Of a stretch of 64,000 nucleotides of DNA, positions 43,013-54,448 are shown piece after piece. This DNA is from Lolium rigidum. Its lineage: Eukaryota; Streptophyta; Magnoliopsida; Poales; Poaceae. Numbering within the stretch: the first letter of the stretch is position 1; each line of letters opens with the position of its first letter. Below the pieces are notes generated by a model. That model was not told the origin of the DNA. It did not search any database and saw only the letters and a program-made list of their open reading frames with translations. The position numbers were made by a program, and so were the translations under genes. The DNA lies in the NCBI RefSeq assembly GCF_022539505.1, contig NC_061510.1, positions 92,582,292 through 92,646,291 on the forward strand, given 5' to 3'.

Positions 43013-44699
43013 AAACCCAAGTCACACACACTTTCCTCTTTCCAACCATCTTTGTCAAGATCCTTTCCTTTCATAAACCATACGCTTGGGTAAGATTGCC
43101 TCACCCAAGGTTTTCATAAACATTTACAACAAGGTAAACCTTGAGGGGTTCCCAACCTAAAGTTTCATGAGTTGAACTAATACAACACTATGGCCGAGAT
43201 GAGGGTCATCACGCCATTGAGGGTATGAAAAAGAGGTATTGGAGTGGATCATACTTGCTTGAGCTAAGCATGTATTATGACAACACAAGAGGAAAATATA
43301 CTTTCAGATTTGTGGTGCTATCTAACCCAATCAATAGATAGGGATGAGAATTGACCAACACCAACACATTAAGGGAATCGAGCATACTCATCACAATTTG
43401 AGAATACACCGAAAACATGGTATTGATACATCTACACTAGAAGGGGGTGTAGTATGAATCTTGTCCCGAGGTGGAACATATTCAAGCTAAATATAGAAAA
43501 CAAGTTGGATAGCAATGGCCATGATACCATACACCCAACCAATTACCAAGACATTGACAAGATAAAACTACTAGAGGTATCATGCTTGCATCCAAGCATA
43601 GATGACAACAATATGGAGATCATCACATATAGAACCAAGATGCTATTGATAGCTCAAGATGACATCCCAAGAGACATCATATCAGAGATCAAAAGATGGC
43701 TTGCCTTGGCTTATTTGTCCCTGGACTTCTTCAACTTCATCAATATAAGAATCCCGTCAATATAAATAAAATCCTCGTCCGATTCCACTTCTTCTTCTTC
43801 TCCGAAATTGTTCGCATCTAACGTCGGAAAATAAAAAAAGGAACACAATCACCATATTGAACCAACTAAACAAACATGCAACAATCAGAAACTAACAACT
43901 CAACCAAGGGCTAACATACTAAGGACTTATAGATACTACAAAACAACTTAAGAGTTTTAATTTAGAAAACTCAATTTACTCACCTAATAAAGGCATGAGA
44001 GCCTCACAAATGAGCAATTGCCTCTTTGGGTATCACCATGGCATAAATTAATTATCCCCTGGTATATAATACCACCAAGGAGACAAGCGCAATATTTTGT
44101 CCTAAAAAACATTCATATTTTCTTTCAAATAGTTTTGGAAAGACACAAATCATTTTCCTCTTTTATTTAGCTTACATAACACTACACAAGAATATGAATT
44201 AAACAAAATACCATACCACTTGAAAATTTAAGCAAAACAATAAAACTAGGTTTAAGTACCAGAATACTTGATTTTGTAAAACCAAATATTTCAAAAGGTT
44301 CAACAAAATTAGGTGGAAACAACTCTGATTGTGCTAATTAAAAACTAAGGGTTCTTATTCTATGTGCAACACAAATCCAATAACTAACAAAATTTAGCTA
44401 AACAGAGAGAGGCAACAAATTTAGTTGAAAAATAACATTAAAACAAAACTAACAAAATTTGATTTATCGAAAAAGGTTAATCCTACTATTTTTAAAGCAG
44501 ATTTGAATTTAAATAACTCATAGAGAAAGATACACATAGCATAAATCGTAGAAAAATCCTAAAAATACGAGGCCAGTGGCATTGGAAAGGTATTGAAATT
44601 TGTGATCCAATGCAATTTGTTTCATCGGATTTGGTTGAGTAAAACTCGAGTTATTTGCATTTGAGTGCCTCTGGTTTAACACATTTCAACAGAATTTCA

Positions 44700-45560
44700 A
44701 ACTAATTGAAATGGGCGGGAAACTCTGGGCTGCACAGATTAGAAAAGTGGGCCGGCCCAGGAGGAATAGCCAGGTGGCGGAAGGAAAAAAAAAAGGGAGA
44801 GAGGGGCCCGGGTGTGCCAGGCTGCATGGGCCAACGTGGCCAAGTGGCCATGCAGCCCTCCCCACGATCGGGAGGATCGGCTCGAGGCCGTCGTCCTCAC
44901 GACGTCTCGCAGAGACGCGAGCGGGCGGACGGGAACGCGCGGGGACGGGGCCGGGGACTCACCGGCGGGCCGCATCGGACGGCGGCGAAGCTCCGGCGGG
45001 CGGCGGTGGGTCGAGGCGGTGCAGGGCCCGCTCGGCGGCGTCCTCTTTTCCTCGCAGCAACTTCTCCCGGTGGCGGGTTCCTCGCAGCAGCTCCGGCCTA
45101 GCAGCAATGGCGGCTCTCTCCGGCGGACCTGGGCGGCGGGAATGGATGCATGAGGTCAAGGAAATGATGGCGAGAAGAATAGGGCAGAGGGGAAGAGAAG
45201 AGGTCGAGCTCCAACTCCTCGCGGTTGCCACGCCGGAGTTCCTTGCTCGGGCGAGCTGCGGACAGGGAGCGCCTCAGCGCCCTCAGGAAGGTGTCCTGGG
45301 GAGGAGGGGAGAGAGGTGTGAGCTGAGGGAGTGGCTGGAGAGCTCTTTTTATAGGCGGGGAAGGCAACAGGAGGGGGACGTGGGCGGCGTCCATGGCCAA
45401 TGGGTGGCGAGGGTCGACGTCAGGGGTGACGTAGGAGGGTGGGGGCAGGGTGACATCACGCTGGAGACGTCAGCAGGAGGGGTGGGGCGAGCGGGAAGAG
45501 AGGGGGTCGAGCGGGAGGCTCCCAGAGTCGCTGCTCTCGTTGGTTTTCCTCTTTGGCTCC
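44700..45560 (-). promoter_or_regulatory. GC-rich promoter and leader of the solo LTR
   Basis: On the minus strand CCTATAAAAAGAG (TATA box, 45353-45345) is followed by a CT-rich start region, a GC-rich leader and a donor-like GCCGGTGAGTCC near 44960. This resembles a host gene promoter and 5' UTR, possibly captured. Open frames on both strands here have no family features. Confidence 0.5.
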
Positions 45561-47072
45561 GTAGGGTTTCAGTTTTTGGGCTGTTATAGTTGGGCTACTT
45601 GTGGCTGGGCTAGGGGAAGGGAGAGAGGGGAGTCCAGGGAGGGTCCAAGAGGTTTTGAGGTTGGGCCAAAAGGTGCAGGGGGTTGGGGTGGTGCATGGGC
45701 ATCATGGCCCGGTCATGTGAGAAGAAAAAGAGAGGGGGAGAGGAAGGGTGGTGTTTCTCCATAGGGTTTTGCAAAGAGAAAAGAAGGAGAGGGAGAAAAA
45801 GATATTATATTTAAATGATACTAACAAAAGATCATGTTGGTCCAACAAGGTTTGGAGATTTTTAAGACAAGGTGAGAGGAGATGGTGGTGATGGTGATGG
45901 TGATGGTGTGCCATTATGGTGGTCAAAGATGGTGATGGTCCAAGTCTTAGAGAGGTAGAGATGGAATAAACATCACCAAGGATAATATGGTGACATAAAG
46001 GTTATTTAAAAGAATATGGCTCAAGAAATAAGGTTGGAATCTTTCCTATGGCTATGGCAAATTTTGAAGTGAAAGGTAATTTGAAAAAGTTGAGAGAAAC
46101 TAGGTGGAATATAGGAGTTCAAAGAATCCTACTCTCTTTATCAAATAAGGTAGAGTTTTTCTCAAATTTTAAAATAAACAAGAAATGGTATAAGTACCAT
46201 AAACAACCTTTTGTTAAAAAGGAAAGGAAAAAAGAAAGTAATGTTTTAGAAATCAATACTTGGTAGAAATGGGATGATAAACAAAACCCATTTCATTTCC
46301 TTGTTTTATTTGAGGAAAATATTTGAAGAGTTTTAATAAATCTAGAAGTGGTTTTGTGGTTAAAACTAGGGAAGAAAACAATAGGGTGTTGAGAGGGAGA
46401 AGGAAAACTAATTTAGAGAGGAGTGATCTCAATGGCAGATGATTATTACACAATGTAGCAATCATCTCCACTGTTGGTTTTGTGAAGAATAAAGAAAAAC
46501 AAGAGGTAAAAGAGGAACAAGTGATCTAGAGCTGAAATAGTGGATAGGGTATGAGACCAAGTGAATATAAGAATTTCAAGGGTAGAATGGGACATGCAAG
46601 ACGTGGAAGTTGCAGAGGGTGTTGCATAGATGAGATCCATGCATTGAGGTTACCAATAACAGTTGCGGGTGCTTAAAGATCAACAGCCAAAGTTTGAACT
46701 TTTTAAGCCTGCCAAAACTGATTGTTGACTTGGCTTCAGAATCATCCATGATGAGTGGGTATAAGAGAAGGATGTGATGAGGGTAGATGATCCCAAATTT
46801 TGAATTAAGGAATATTTGAGCTAGATTATCACAAAGAGGAATATCAAGATGGTACTCTCAGGTTGCCATCAGGAGAAGGGTTTGATGTAGTAAAAAGAAA
46901 AACTAGTTTTCCTAAGTCACATATGTGTTTTATTTTGGTGAGTTGTTTGTCTGACCACTAGAGGTGTTGTTCTTTGGGTTAGCTCAAGACAAAACTCAAC
47001 AAGCAAAACAAGACAATCCATCTACCAACAGGTCAAAGCAATTCATCATAACAAAAAGATCAAGGCAATTCA

Positions 47073-50000
47073 TCAAATTAGTCTATAGAAAAAGTTTTTG
47101 TTCCCCCTAATTTTTGCACTAAGGACAACTAAACCAGGTTGCAAAAGTTGGGGTGTGACACAAGCCCCAGAGGTAGACTTCCGATCAACCTTATCACCGG
47201 CCCAATCGGAATCCGAATAGCCAATGAGTTCAAAGGTTGACCCCTTTGGATACCATAGACCGAGAGTAGGAGTGAGAACAAGGTATCTTAGTATCCGTTT
47301 GACCGCCACTAAATGGCTCTCCTTGGGAGCGGATTGAAAATGAGCACACATCCCTACACTTAGCATGATATCCGGCCTAGAGGCACAAAGGTAGAGCAAG
47401 GATCCTATCATGGAGCGGTATACCTTTATGTCCACATCCTTCTCACCGTCACATGAACCAAGTTGCCCCTTTACGGGCATGGGTGTCTTCATTGGACTCG
47501 CATTGGTCATGTTGAATTTCTTGAGCATGTCCTTCACATATTTTTCTTGAGAGATGAAGGTGCCTTTTGCAAGTTGCCTCACTTGGAAGCCTAGAAAGAA
47601 CTTCAACTCTCCCATCATGGACATCTCAAATTTCCTAGTCATCAATAGCTCAAAAGCTTTGTTATGATTGGGGTTAGTTCCACCAAAGATAATATCATCA
47701 ACATATATTTGACATATAAAGAGGCCACCCCCTTTAACCCGCTTGGTGAAAAGGGTGGAATCGACCGTACCCATGCAAAACCCATCATGTAGTAAGAAAT
47801 CTCTAAGGAACTCATACCAAGCACGTGGAGCTTGCTTGAGACCGTAGAGTGCCTTATGGAGTAAATACACATGGTTGGGTCGGCATGGGTCTTCGAAACC
47901 CGGGGGTTGAGCCACATATGCGGTTTCTTTTAGGGGACCATTCAAAAATGCACTTTTCACATCCATTTGATATAATTTGAAATTGTGGAAAGATGCAAAT
48001 GCAAGCAAAAGACGAATAGCTTCAAGACGGGCTACCGGCGCAAAGGTATCCTCAAAATCCATACCTTCTATTTGGGCAAACCCTTGCGCCACTAACCTTG
48101 CTTTGTTTCGTATAACAATGCCATTCTCATCTTGCTTGTTCTTGAATACCCATTTGGTCCCAATGACATTGATGCGATGATCCTTGGGTCTCTCAACTAG
48201 AGACCATACTTCATTGCGAGTGAAACACTCCAATTCTTCTTGCATGGCAATTACCCAATCCGGATCAACCAAGGCTTCATGTACCTTGAGTGGTTCAAAA
48301 CTAGACACAAAAGCATGATGTTGACAATAAGTGATAAGTAATGCATGGTGTCTACGAGTTACCACTCCTCTTGAGATGCTACCAAGGACTTGATCCACTT
48401 TCATGTCGCTTGCCCTTCTAGCGGCCTTGATCTTTCGAACGGTTCCTTCATGATCAATGAATTCATCTCTTGCTAGTACTTGATCATGAGGGACCATTTG
48501 AGCTTGATCACGAGTTGAGGATGTTTCTTGATCGTCATCATGATCTTGCTCCATGGAATGAGGATCTTCTTCTTGTTCTTCGGATTGAGACTCATCTTGA
48601 GTAGAGGATGGTTCTTGAGTTGCACTTGATGGTTCGGCTTGAGTTGAGCTAGGCTCCACTTGTGGCGTGCTTGAAACATCTACTCCATCATCTTGATCAT
48701 CATTATGAACCTCCATGGGCCGGATGTGTCCAATGCCCATATGCTTGATGGCACTAGATGGATCATCATCATTACCCGCAACACATGGAACAACTTGCTC
48801 CACTTGGGAGCCATTATCCTCCAAGAACACCACGTCACAAGATACTTCAATAGTCCCGGAGGACCGGTTGTAGTATCTATAGGCGTGAGAGTTCTCCGCA
48901 TATCCAACAAATATACCCTCTATGGTTCTAGTTTCAAATTTACCGAGCTTTCCTTTGTTGTTCTTAACAAGGCATTTGCATCCAAATACACGAATATACG
49001 TGACATTAGGCTTGTTACCGGTAAGGAGCTCGTATGGGGTTTTGTTGTGGAGGGGACGGAGGAAGAGCCGGTTGGAGTAGTGGACGGCAGTAGAGATGGC
49101 TTCTCCCCAAAAGTTGTGGGGTGAGTTGAATTCACTCAACATGGTTCTTGCCATCTCAATGATAGTCCGGTTCTTCCTTTCAACAACGCCGTTTTGTTGA
49201 GGGGTGTATGGTGCCGAAAACTCATGCTTGATGCCCTCATCATCAACAAACTCTTGCATAGTGTAGTTCTTGAACTCGGTGCCATTGTCGGTCCTAATTG
49301 CCTTGATCTCGGATTCATACATACGTTGAGCTTTCTTGGCGAAGGTGATGAACTCTCTATGGGTCTCGTCCTTAGTCTTGAGGAGAAAGACCCAAGAGTA
49401 TCTTGAGTAATCATCAACAATGACAAGTCCATACTTGCTCCCACCAAGAGTATCATAATGTGATGGCCCAAAGAGATCCAAATAAAGGAGCTCCAAAGGC
49501 CTAGATGTGGAAACAATACTCTTGATGGGATGCTTCTTCTTGAGTTGCTTTCCGGCTACACATGCACTACAAACACGATCTTTCTCAAAAGAAACGCCGG
49601 TTAGTCCCACAATATGCTCACCCTTTAGGAGTTGTTTAAGATTCCTCATGTTAACATGACCAAGGCGGCGATGCCACAACCAACCTTCGTCATGCTTGGC
49701 CGCCATTAGACATGTGGAGAAGGAGGGGCTCTCTTTCGAGAGGTCAACCACGTAAAGGTTGTTCTCCACATATCCAACAAGGACCAATTTGAGATTGTCG
49801 CTCCTAAAGACTTGCACATAATATTTAGTGAAATATGAATTGTAACCGGCATCGGCAAGATGATATATAGAAAGTAAGTTATAGCCAAGGTGTTCAACAA
49901 GCATAACCGCCTCAAGACACAAGTCCTTAGAGATTGCTACCTTGCCATACCCAAGTACCTTTCCCTTTGAGTTGTCACCAAAGGTAATGCTTGACTTCTT

Positions 50001-50075
50001 GTTGATATCTTCAATGAATTGATCAAGCACACCTTTTCCTCCGGTCATATGATTGGTGCATCCACTATCAAACAC
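47073..50075 (-). CDS. Sirevirus pol: protease, integrase, RT, partial RNase H
   Basis: A continuous 1000-codon frame whose last ~27 codons read into the nested insertion. Protease DSG at residues 3-5; GAG-pre-integrase zinc finger H135, H140, C169, C172; integrase core D200, D263, E299 (DD35E spacing; TDNGTEF, ERKNRT); integrase C terminus to about 420; an acidic, Gln/Ser-rich linker 450-540; RT motifs [11 protein letters not shown] (D705) and YVDD 791-794; RNase H start [19 protein letters not shown] around 954-973. In a complete element this polyprotein makes and integrates the cDNA. All visible catalytic residues are present; the copy is inactivated by the insertion at 47160 and by upstream shifts in gag. 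The true polyprotein begins upstream. Confidence 0.93.
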   Translation of the reverse strand: MFDSGCTNHMTGGKGVLDQFIEDINKKSSITFGDNSKGKVLGYGKVAISKDLCLEAVMLVEHLGYNLLSIYHLADAGYNSYFTKYYVQVFRSDNLKLVLVGYVENNLYVVDLSKESPSFSTCLMAAKHDEGWLWHRRLGHVNMRNLKQLLKGEHIVGLTGVSFEKDRVCSACVAGKQLKKKHPIKSIVSTSRPLELLYLDLFGPSHYDTLGGSKYGLVIVDDYSRYSWVFLLKTKDETHREFITFAKKAQRMYESEIKAIRTDNGTEFKNYTMQEFVDDEGIKHEFSAPYTPQQNGVVERKNRTIIEMARTMLSEFNSPHNFWGEAISTAVHYSNRLFLRPLHNKTPYELLTGNKPNVTYIRVFGCKCLVKNNKGKLGKFETRTIEGIFVGYAENSHAYRYYNRSSGTIEVSCDVVFLEDNGSQVEQVVPCVAGNDDDPSSAIKHMGIGHIRPMEVHNDDQDDGVDVSSTPQVEPSSTQAEPSSATQEPSSTQDESQSEEQEEDPHSMEQDHDDDQETSSTRDQAQMVPHDQVLARDEFIDHEGTVRKIKAARRASDMKVDQVLGSISRGVVTRRHHALLITYCQHHAFVSSFEPLKVHEALVDPDWVIAMQEELECFTRNEVWSLVERPKDHRINVIGTKWVFKNKQDENGIVIRNKARLVAQGFAQIEGMDFEDTFAPVARLEAIRLLLAFASFHNFKLYQMDVKSAFLNGPLKETAYVAQPPGFEDPCRPNHVYLLHKALYGLKQAPRAWYEFLRDFLLHDGFCMGTVDSTLFTKRVKGGGLFICQIYVDDIIFGGTNPNHNKAFELLMTRKFEMSMMGELKFFLGFQVRQLAKGTFISQEKYVKDMLKKFNMTNASPMKTPMPVKGQLGSCDGEKDVDIKVYRSMIGSLLYLCASRPDIMLSVGMCAHFQSAPKESHLVAVKRILRYLVLTPTLGLWYPKGSTFELIGYSDSDWAGDKVDRKSTSGACVTPQLLQPGLVVLSAKIRGNKNFFYRLI

Positions 50076-51252
50076 CCATTTTGGACCACCGGAGGAATAC
50101 CCCTACAAAATCAAGTAGAGGACTTAGGAACCCATCGATTAATGGGTTCCTTTGCAATAGCAACAATATCTTTTGGTACCCAAATTGAGTACCCTCTATA
50201 AGCATAGCCATTAGGAGGGCCAACATAGTTAGCATAGACATCACCATAATAATCAACAAATAATGCATAGTGATCGTTTGGCCCGTGCGGTCACCACTAG
50301 TGGCTTTGCCCTTTGAGGCTTTGCCATTGTTAGTGACCTTCTTGTTCTTATCTTGAGCGGGTTTCTCCTTCTTGTAGTTGTTCTTCTTGTGAGACTTGGG
50401 AACATATCCAAGTCCATACTTTTGATTGTTTGACCTTTGCTTACTCAAGAGGTCATCCAATCCCATCTTGTTCTTGGCGGTGGTGAACTTTGCAAGTTCC
50501 TTTGTTAACCTAACATTTTCCTCAAGAATAGATGCATGCTCACAAGAGGATTCATTAGGATGATAGTCGAGACCATATTTAGTCACCAAGGATTCAAGAT
50601 ATGCATTGGTCTCAACATGCAAAGAGAGTTCCTCTTGTAAACGAACATGTTCCTCAACAAGCTTAGCATGCTCACTAGTAAAAGATGTAGGGGGACTAGC
50701 ATGCTTTTCAACAACAATGGGATCCTTCATTGATTCAAGTGCTTTCATGTAGGTTTCTTGGAGTAGGTCATGGTTCTCTCCAAGTTTCTTGAGCTCATCC
50801 TTTACAAGCTTGTTAGCTCTTTCAAGGTGGTCAAGATCCCTAGTGAGAGAAGCATGAGCAACTTCAAGTTCCTCTTTTGAGGTATGGAGCACTTGAGTCA
50901 AAGATTGAGCCCTATCAATAGTTTCTAGGTCCTTAACTTTATCAAGTTCATAGGTTTCAATTTGTTGCTTAAGGCCTTGAGATATGCACCTTTTGGTTTT
51001 TAGCTCTTGTCTTAGGAGATTGAATCTCCGTTCCTTTTCATCCAATTGATATTCTAATTCCTCAATGGACTCATCCTTTTCTTTGAGAGAGTCCATCAAG
51101 AAATCAAACTTGACAATAGCATCACCACGAAGGGTGCATCTAACATTGTAAAGTTCCTTAAGCACAATTAGTTCATCTTGATTTTCATTTTCATCATCAA
51201 GAACACTAGATAGGGAAGGTGGAGATTCCATTACCTTGGTTTCCCTTGCCAT
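50068..51252 (-). pseudogene. Sirevirus gag C-terminal coiled-coil region, frameshifted
   Basis: From 51252 (MARETKVMESPPSLSSVLDD) the frame encodes about 280 residues of heptad-rich coiled coil (FLMDSLKEKDESIEELEYQL and following), then a lysine-rich segment (KSHKKNNYKKEKPAQDKNKK), after which the frame turns implausible near 50290 and the pol frame starts at about 50075. Long coiled coils after the zinc knuckle are characteristic of Sirevirus Gag. One shift separates it from the zinc-knuckle part near 51240 and another from pol near 50290. Confidence 0.75.
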
Positions 51253-52722
51253 AAGACAAGAGCCAACGAGTGTAGAGGGGAAGAGTCATCGGAGTCATCA
51301 TCTTGAGTGATTCTTGCCATGAAGGAGGAACCAACATCATTCTCCGTGGAGTAGTCCTTGGAGTAGTCATATGTGAAGAGTGACCCGGGCTTGGAGAAAG
51401 CCAAACCGGCCACCCCGGCCTCCTTCTCCTCATCTTCATCTTCATCATCGGACAAGTACTCGGCTCCAACAAAAGCTCTTCCCTTGTTCTTCTTGAATCG
51501 ATCGTTGATTGGGTTTGGCTTCAATCTTGGCTTGACCCCTTTGATGAATCTTGGCTTGTCTACCCTTTTCTCATAAGGGCACTCATTTGCAAAGTGGCTA
51601 TCTTCATCACAATTGTAGCAAGTTCTCTTCTTCTTCTTGTCATTGAGGAGCATTGGAAACTTTGCCTTGTATTTCTTGGCAAAGAAAGCAAAGTCGGTAG
51701 CCATGTCACTAGTTGAAGTCATCTCTTCTTCTTCTTCAATTTCATAGTCTTCTTTGCTTTCATGGTCGGCTCTAGCTTTGAGAGCAAGGTTGTGTGACGC
51801 TTCATGGTTGTGTGAGGCTTCATCAACACGGTTCATTGCCTTGAGCCTCTTTCCGGCTTTGGCCATGCTTTCATTGGCGGCCACATAGGAGACTAGATCA
51901 TCGGAGTTGAGATCGGCACTCTTGGTCATGATTTGCAAGTTGAGTCCAAGGTTGGTGTCTTCTTGTTTGACGGCAATCATAGCAATGACCTTGGATTTTA
52001 TGAAGGCTTCGTTCATCTCGAATCCGTCATTGTACTTCTCAGCACCAAGTCCCTTGACCCTTACTTTCGAGCACCAAGCCTAGCATAGGCATCGAATACG
52101 GTTTCTCCATCTCGAATCATGAACTGGTAGGCTTCTTGCTTTGCGGTCTCATAGAGAGCTGATTGGATCAAATCGGTTCCCTCTTGGAGTACTACGATCC
52201 GATCCCACAACTCTTTAGCGGAGACAATGTCATCGACTTGATCAAGAAGCTTGCGGTTGATGCCACTTCTAATCTTGTCACGTGCGGATGCATTGAGTTG
52301 ACGGTTGTAGAACTCGGTGGAGGTCAACCGAGTAGGATCTTGTGGCTCCCGATGTCCATGAACAATGAGCTCCCATAGCTCCACACTGCAGACTGCGAAT
52401 ATGAGATTCCATAGCAGATTTCCAATGTGGAAAGTGAGTTCCATCGTAATGGGGAACGGTCCCACTATGGTTTATATGAGGCATGGGTGAAGTGTTTCGG
52501 GATAGTCATGGTTAACATCATGGTAGGATTCCTTAGAGACCGAAGCCCCACTAGGAGCTCCACCCGCAGTTAGGTTCTTAAGCATGGCGGTCATTTCGTC
52601 ATTTGGTTTTGTAGCTCATCCTCCTTTTTCTTCTTCTCGGCATCATATGCCAAGAGTCTAGATTTCATCTCTTTAACCGAAAGGTTAGAGTCGTCATCTA
52701 GACCCTCGAAGAGTTTATCCAT
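51231..52722 (-). pseudogene. Sirevirus gag with zinc knuckle, frameshifted
   Basis: The likely start is the ATG at 52722 (MDKLFEGLDDDSNL), followed by a short coiled coil, a stop near 52593, then HYDGTHFPHWKSAMESHIRS (about 52440), SVELWELIVHGHREP, and from 52016 MNEAFIKSKVIAMIAVKQED. The zinc knuckle CYNCDEDSHFANEC (CX2CX4HX4C) is at about 51620-51580. At least three breaks occur: a stop near 52593, a shift near 52390 and one near 52065. Gag forms the particle that packages the element RNA. Confidence 0.8.
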
Positions 52723-52761
52723 CTCACTCTTAAGGCGGTGAAGCCCTTAATAAGAGTCCAG

Positions 52762-52774
52762 GCTCGATACCAAT
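52762..52774 (-). promoter_or_regulatory. Primer binding site of inner Sirevirus
   Basis: Minus strand ATTGGTATCGAGCC directly follows the 5' LTR and pairs with the 3' end of initiator tRNA-Met. The outer copy has ATTGGTATCAGAGCC, so this copy has lost one A. Confidence 0.85.
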
Positions 52775-54019
52775 TGAAAGTATAGAGATGGTAAACCTAG
52801 AGGGGGGGTGAATAGGTTTCTACTGATTTTAATTCTTTCTTTGCAATATTAGGCTTTGCGGAATATAAAGATGAGCCTAATGCAAACTAGGTGAAGCAAC
52901 CTATATGAGGATACAACTAACTCAAGCACGAAGGCTCTCACAAGCAGTTAAATCACAAGTAAGGAGTTTGGTTAGAGATAACCGATAGCACGCGGAGACG
53001 AGGATGTATTCCCGTGTTCCCTTGCTTTGCAACAAGGTACGTCACGTTTGGAGGAGTGGAGGTCCCACGAAGGATTCCCCGCGCCACGAAGGCTCACCCT
53101 ATTCTCCGGAGCCTATCCCACGAAGGAATAGCTCACTCACTTGTGGTAGACTTTGAGGTAGCCTCCAAACCTTCACAATCTTGCCCGAGCAAATCCACGG
53201 CCCGGATGCTTCCGGACTCCTCTTGCCCACCTAGGGTTTCCAAGGAACCCTAGGAAGCAAGCTTCTCAATGAATACAAGGGGGAATGAGATTTGGCTTGG
53301 TAGAACGGTAGATCGGGTCCTCCTCTAATGATTCCCCGGAGGGATTTGAGTTTGGGTGGAGGAGGAGGGAGATCTGAGGCTTTTGGTGTTTCTAGCAATG
53401 GAGTAAGAGAGAGAGAGCTCAAGAACAGTTTATAGTATGTTGCCCAACCCTTCCAAGGTAGAAGAAGGGGTATTTATAGTGTTCTTCAAAATCTGGCCGT
53501 TGCCACTTGCCACCTCAGCATTCTTCCCGACAAACCCGGTCAGACCGGACCACAGACCGGACAGCCCGGTCGTGAGGCCGGTCGGACCGGACTGGTGACC
53601 GGAGCACCTTTGCGTCGTCCTGGCGCTTCTCCGGTTGGTGCCCGGTTGCTGCCCGGTTTCCGAGCGGTCGACCGGACGGAGCGCCGGACCCGCCGGTCAG
53701 GAGCCCGGTCGACCGGGCCACAGACCGGACCTGCTGGTCCTCCTTTGGAGTCCGGTTTCCGACCGGTCGACCGGCCAGAACGCCGGACTGGCCGGTTGCT
53801 GGCCCGGTTGGACCGGGCAGGTGACCGGATTTCTCCTGTAACCCCTTTTTGATTGTTGTTGAAATGGGGGGGTCTTCTTTAGCCTTCTTGTTCCTTTGAT
53901 ACACCATTTATGCCTTATTGCCTAATACCTGAGATTATCCTTATAAACATATTAGGCCAAATACTTTAGCACGGTGTCATCGTTACCAAAATAATGGATA
54001 AGGGTGAAATACCCTTACA
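52775..54019 (-). repeat. 5' LTR of inner Sirevirus
   Basis: Partner of 36691-37936. TATA box (CTATAAATA on minus) at 53479-53471; CCGGTCGACCGG-type palindromes at 53530-53830. The transcript would start a short distance downstream of the TATA on the minus strand. Confidence 0.9.
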
Positions 54020-54361
54020 GATAGGCTCCGGAGAATAGGGTGAGCCTTCGTGGCGTGGGGAATCCTTCGTGGGACCTCCACCCCTCCAAACGTGACGTAC
54101 CTTCTTGCAAAGGAAGGGGACACGAGAATAAACCCTCGTCTCAGCGTGCTATCGGTTATCTCTAACCGAACTCCTTACTTGTGATATAACTACCTGTGAG
54201 AGCCTTCGTGCTCGAGTTACTTGTATCCTCATATAGGTTGTCTCACCTAGTTTGCATTAGGCTCACCTTTATATTCCGCAAAGCCTAATATTGCAAAGAA
54301 AGAATTAAAATCTGTAGAAACCTATTCACCCCCCTCTAGGTTTACCATCTCTGAACGTTCA
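54020..54361 (+). mobile_element. Outer Sirevirus copy, 5' LTR, second part
   Basis: Completes the LTR begun at 35710 after the inner copy: it is an inverted match to the inner LTR's distal third and ends CATCTCTGAACGTTCA. Bases 54020-54024 are the GATAG duplication. Confidence 0.88.
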
Positions 54362-54448
54362 ATTGGTATCAGAGCCTGGACTCTTATTATGGGCTTCACA
54401 GCCTTAAGAGTGAGATGGATAAAATATTCGAGGGTCTAGATGAAGACT
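54362..54448 (+). pseudogene. Outer Sirevirus PBS and first gag codons
   Basis: TTGGTATCAGAGCC at 54362-54376 is an intact initiator-tRNA-Met primer site. At 54415 an ATG begins MDKIFEGLDED, the same start as the inner gag. It is cut at 54448 by the next LTR element after 11 codons. Confidence 0.8.

Larger units (their letters stand above)
41799..47160 (-). mobile_element. Solo-LTR-like insertion, 5.36 kb, in Sirevirus pol
   Basis: Bounded by CAAGC on both sides (41794-41798, 47161-47165). On the minus strand it starts TGTCACACCCCAACTTT and ends GGGGTCCCCACA. I find no internal second copy of either end, no PBS or PPT and no gag/pol, so a single very long LTR is the best reading. It has a TATA box and GC-rich leader in the middle. 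Length and termini are like the 54449-59431 LTR, a LARD-type (large non-autonomous derivative) layout; the family is not named. Confidence 0.75.
36691..54019 (-). mobile_element. Inner Sirevirus-type Copia element, full length with nested insertion
   Basis: LTRs of 1246 and 1245 bp (36691-37936 and 52775-54019) are nearly identical, with GATAG duplicated on both sides (36686-36690, 54020-54024). On the minus strand the order is 5' LTR, PBS, gag, pol, an extra ORF, PPT, 3' LTR. Sirevirus traits: PBS of initiator tRNA-Met type, PPT AAAAAGGGGGAGATTG, a [10 protein letters not shown] protease start, a coiled-coil gag tail, and CCGG-type palindromes in the LTR. Without the 5.4-kb nested insertion the element would be about 12 kb. 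Its target is the LTR of another copy of its own family in opposite orientation. Confidence 0.93.

Noticed and set aside
44706..45589. Protein-coding gene of about 290 codons in the solo LTR
   Set aside because: No motif, strong GC bias with open frames on both strands, and the block has the layout of a promoter and leader on the other strand.
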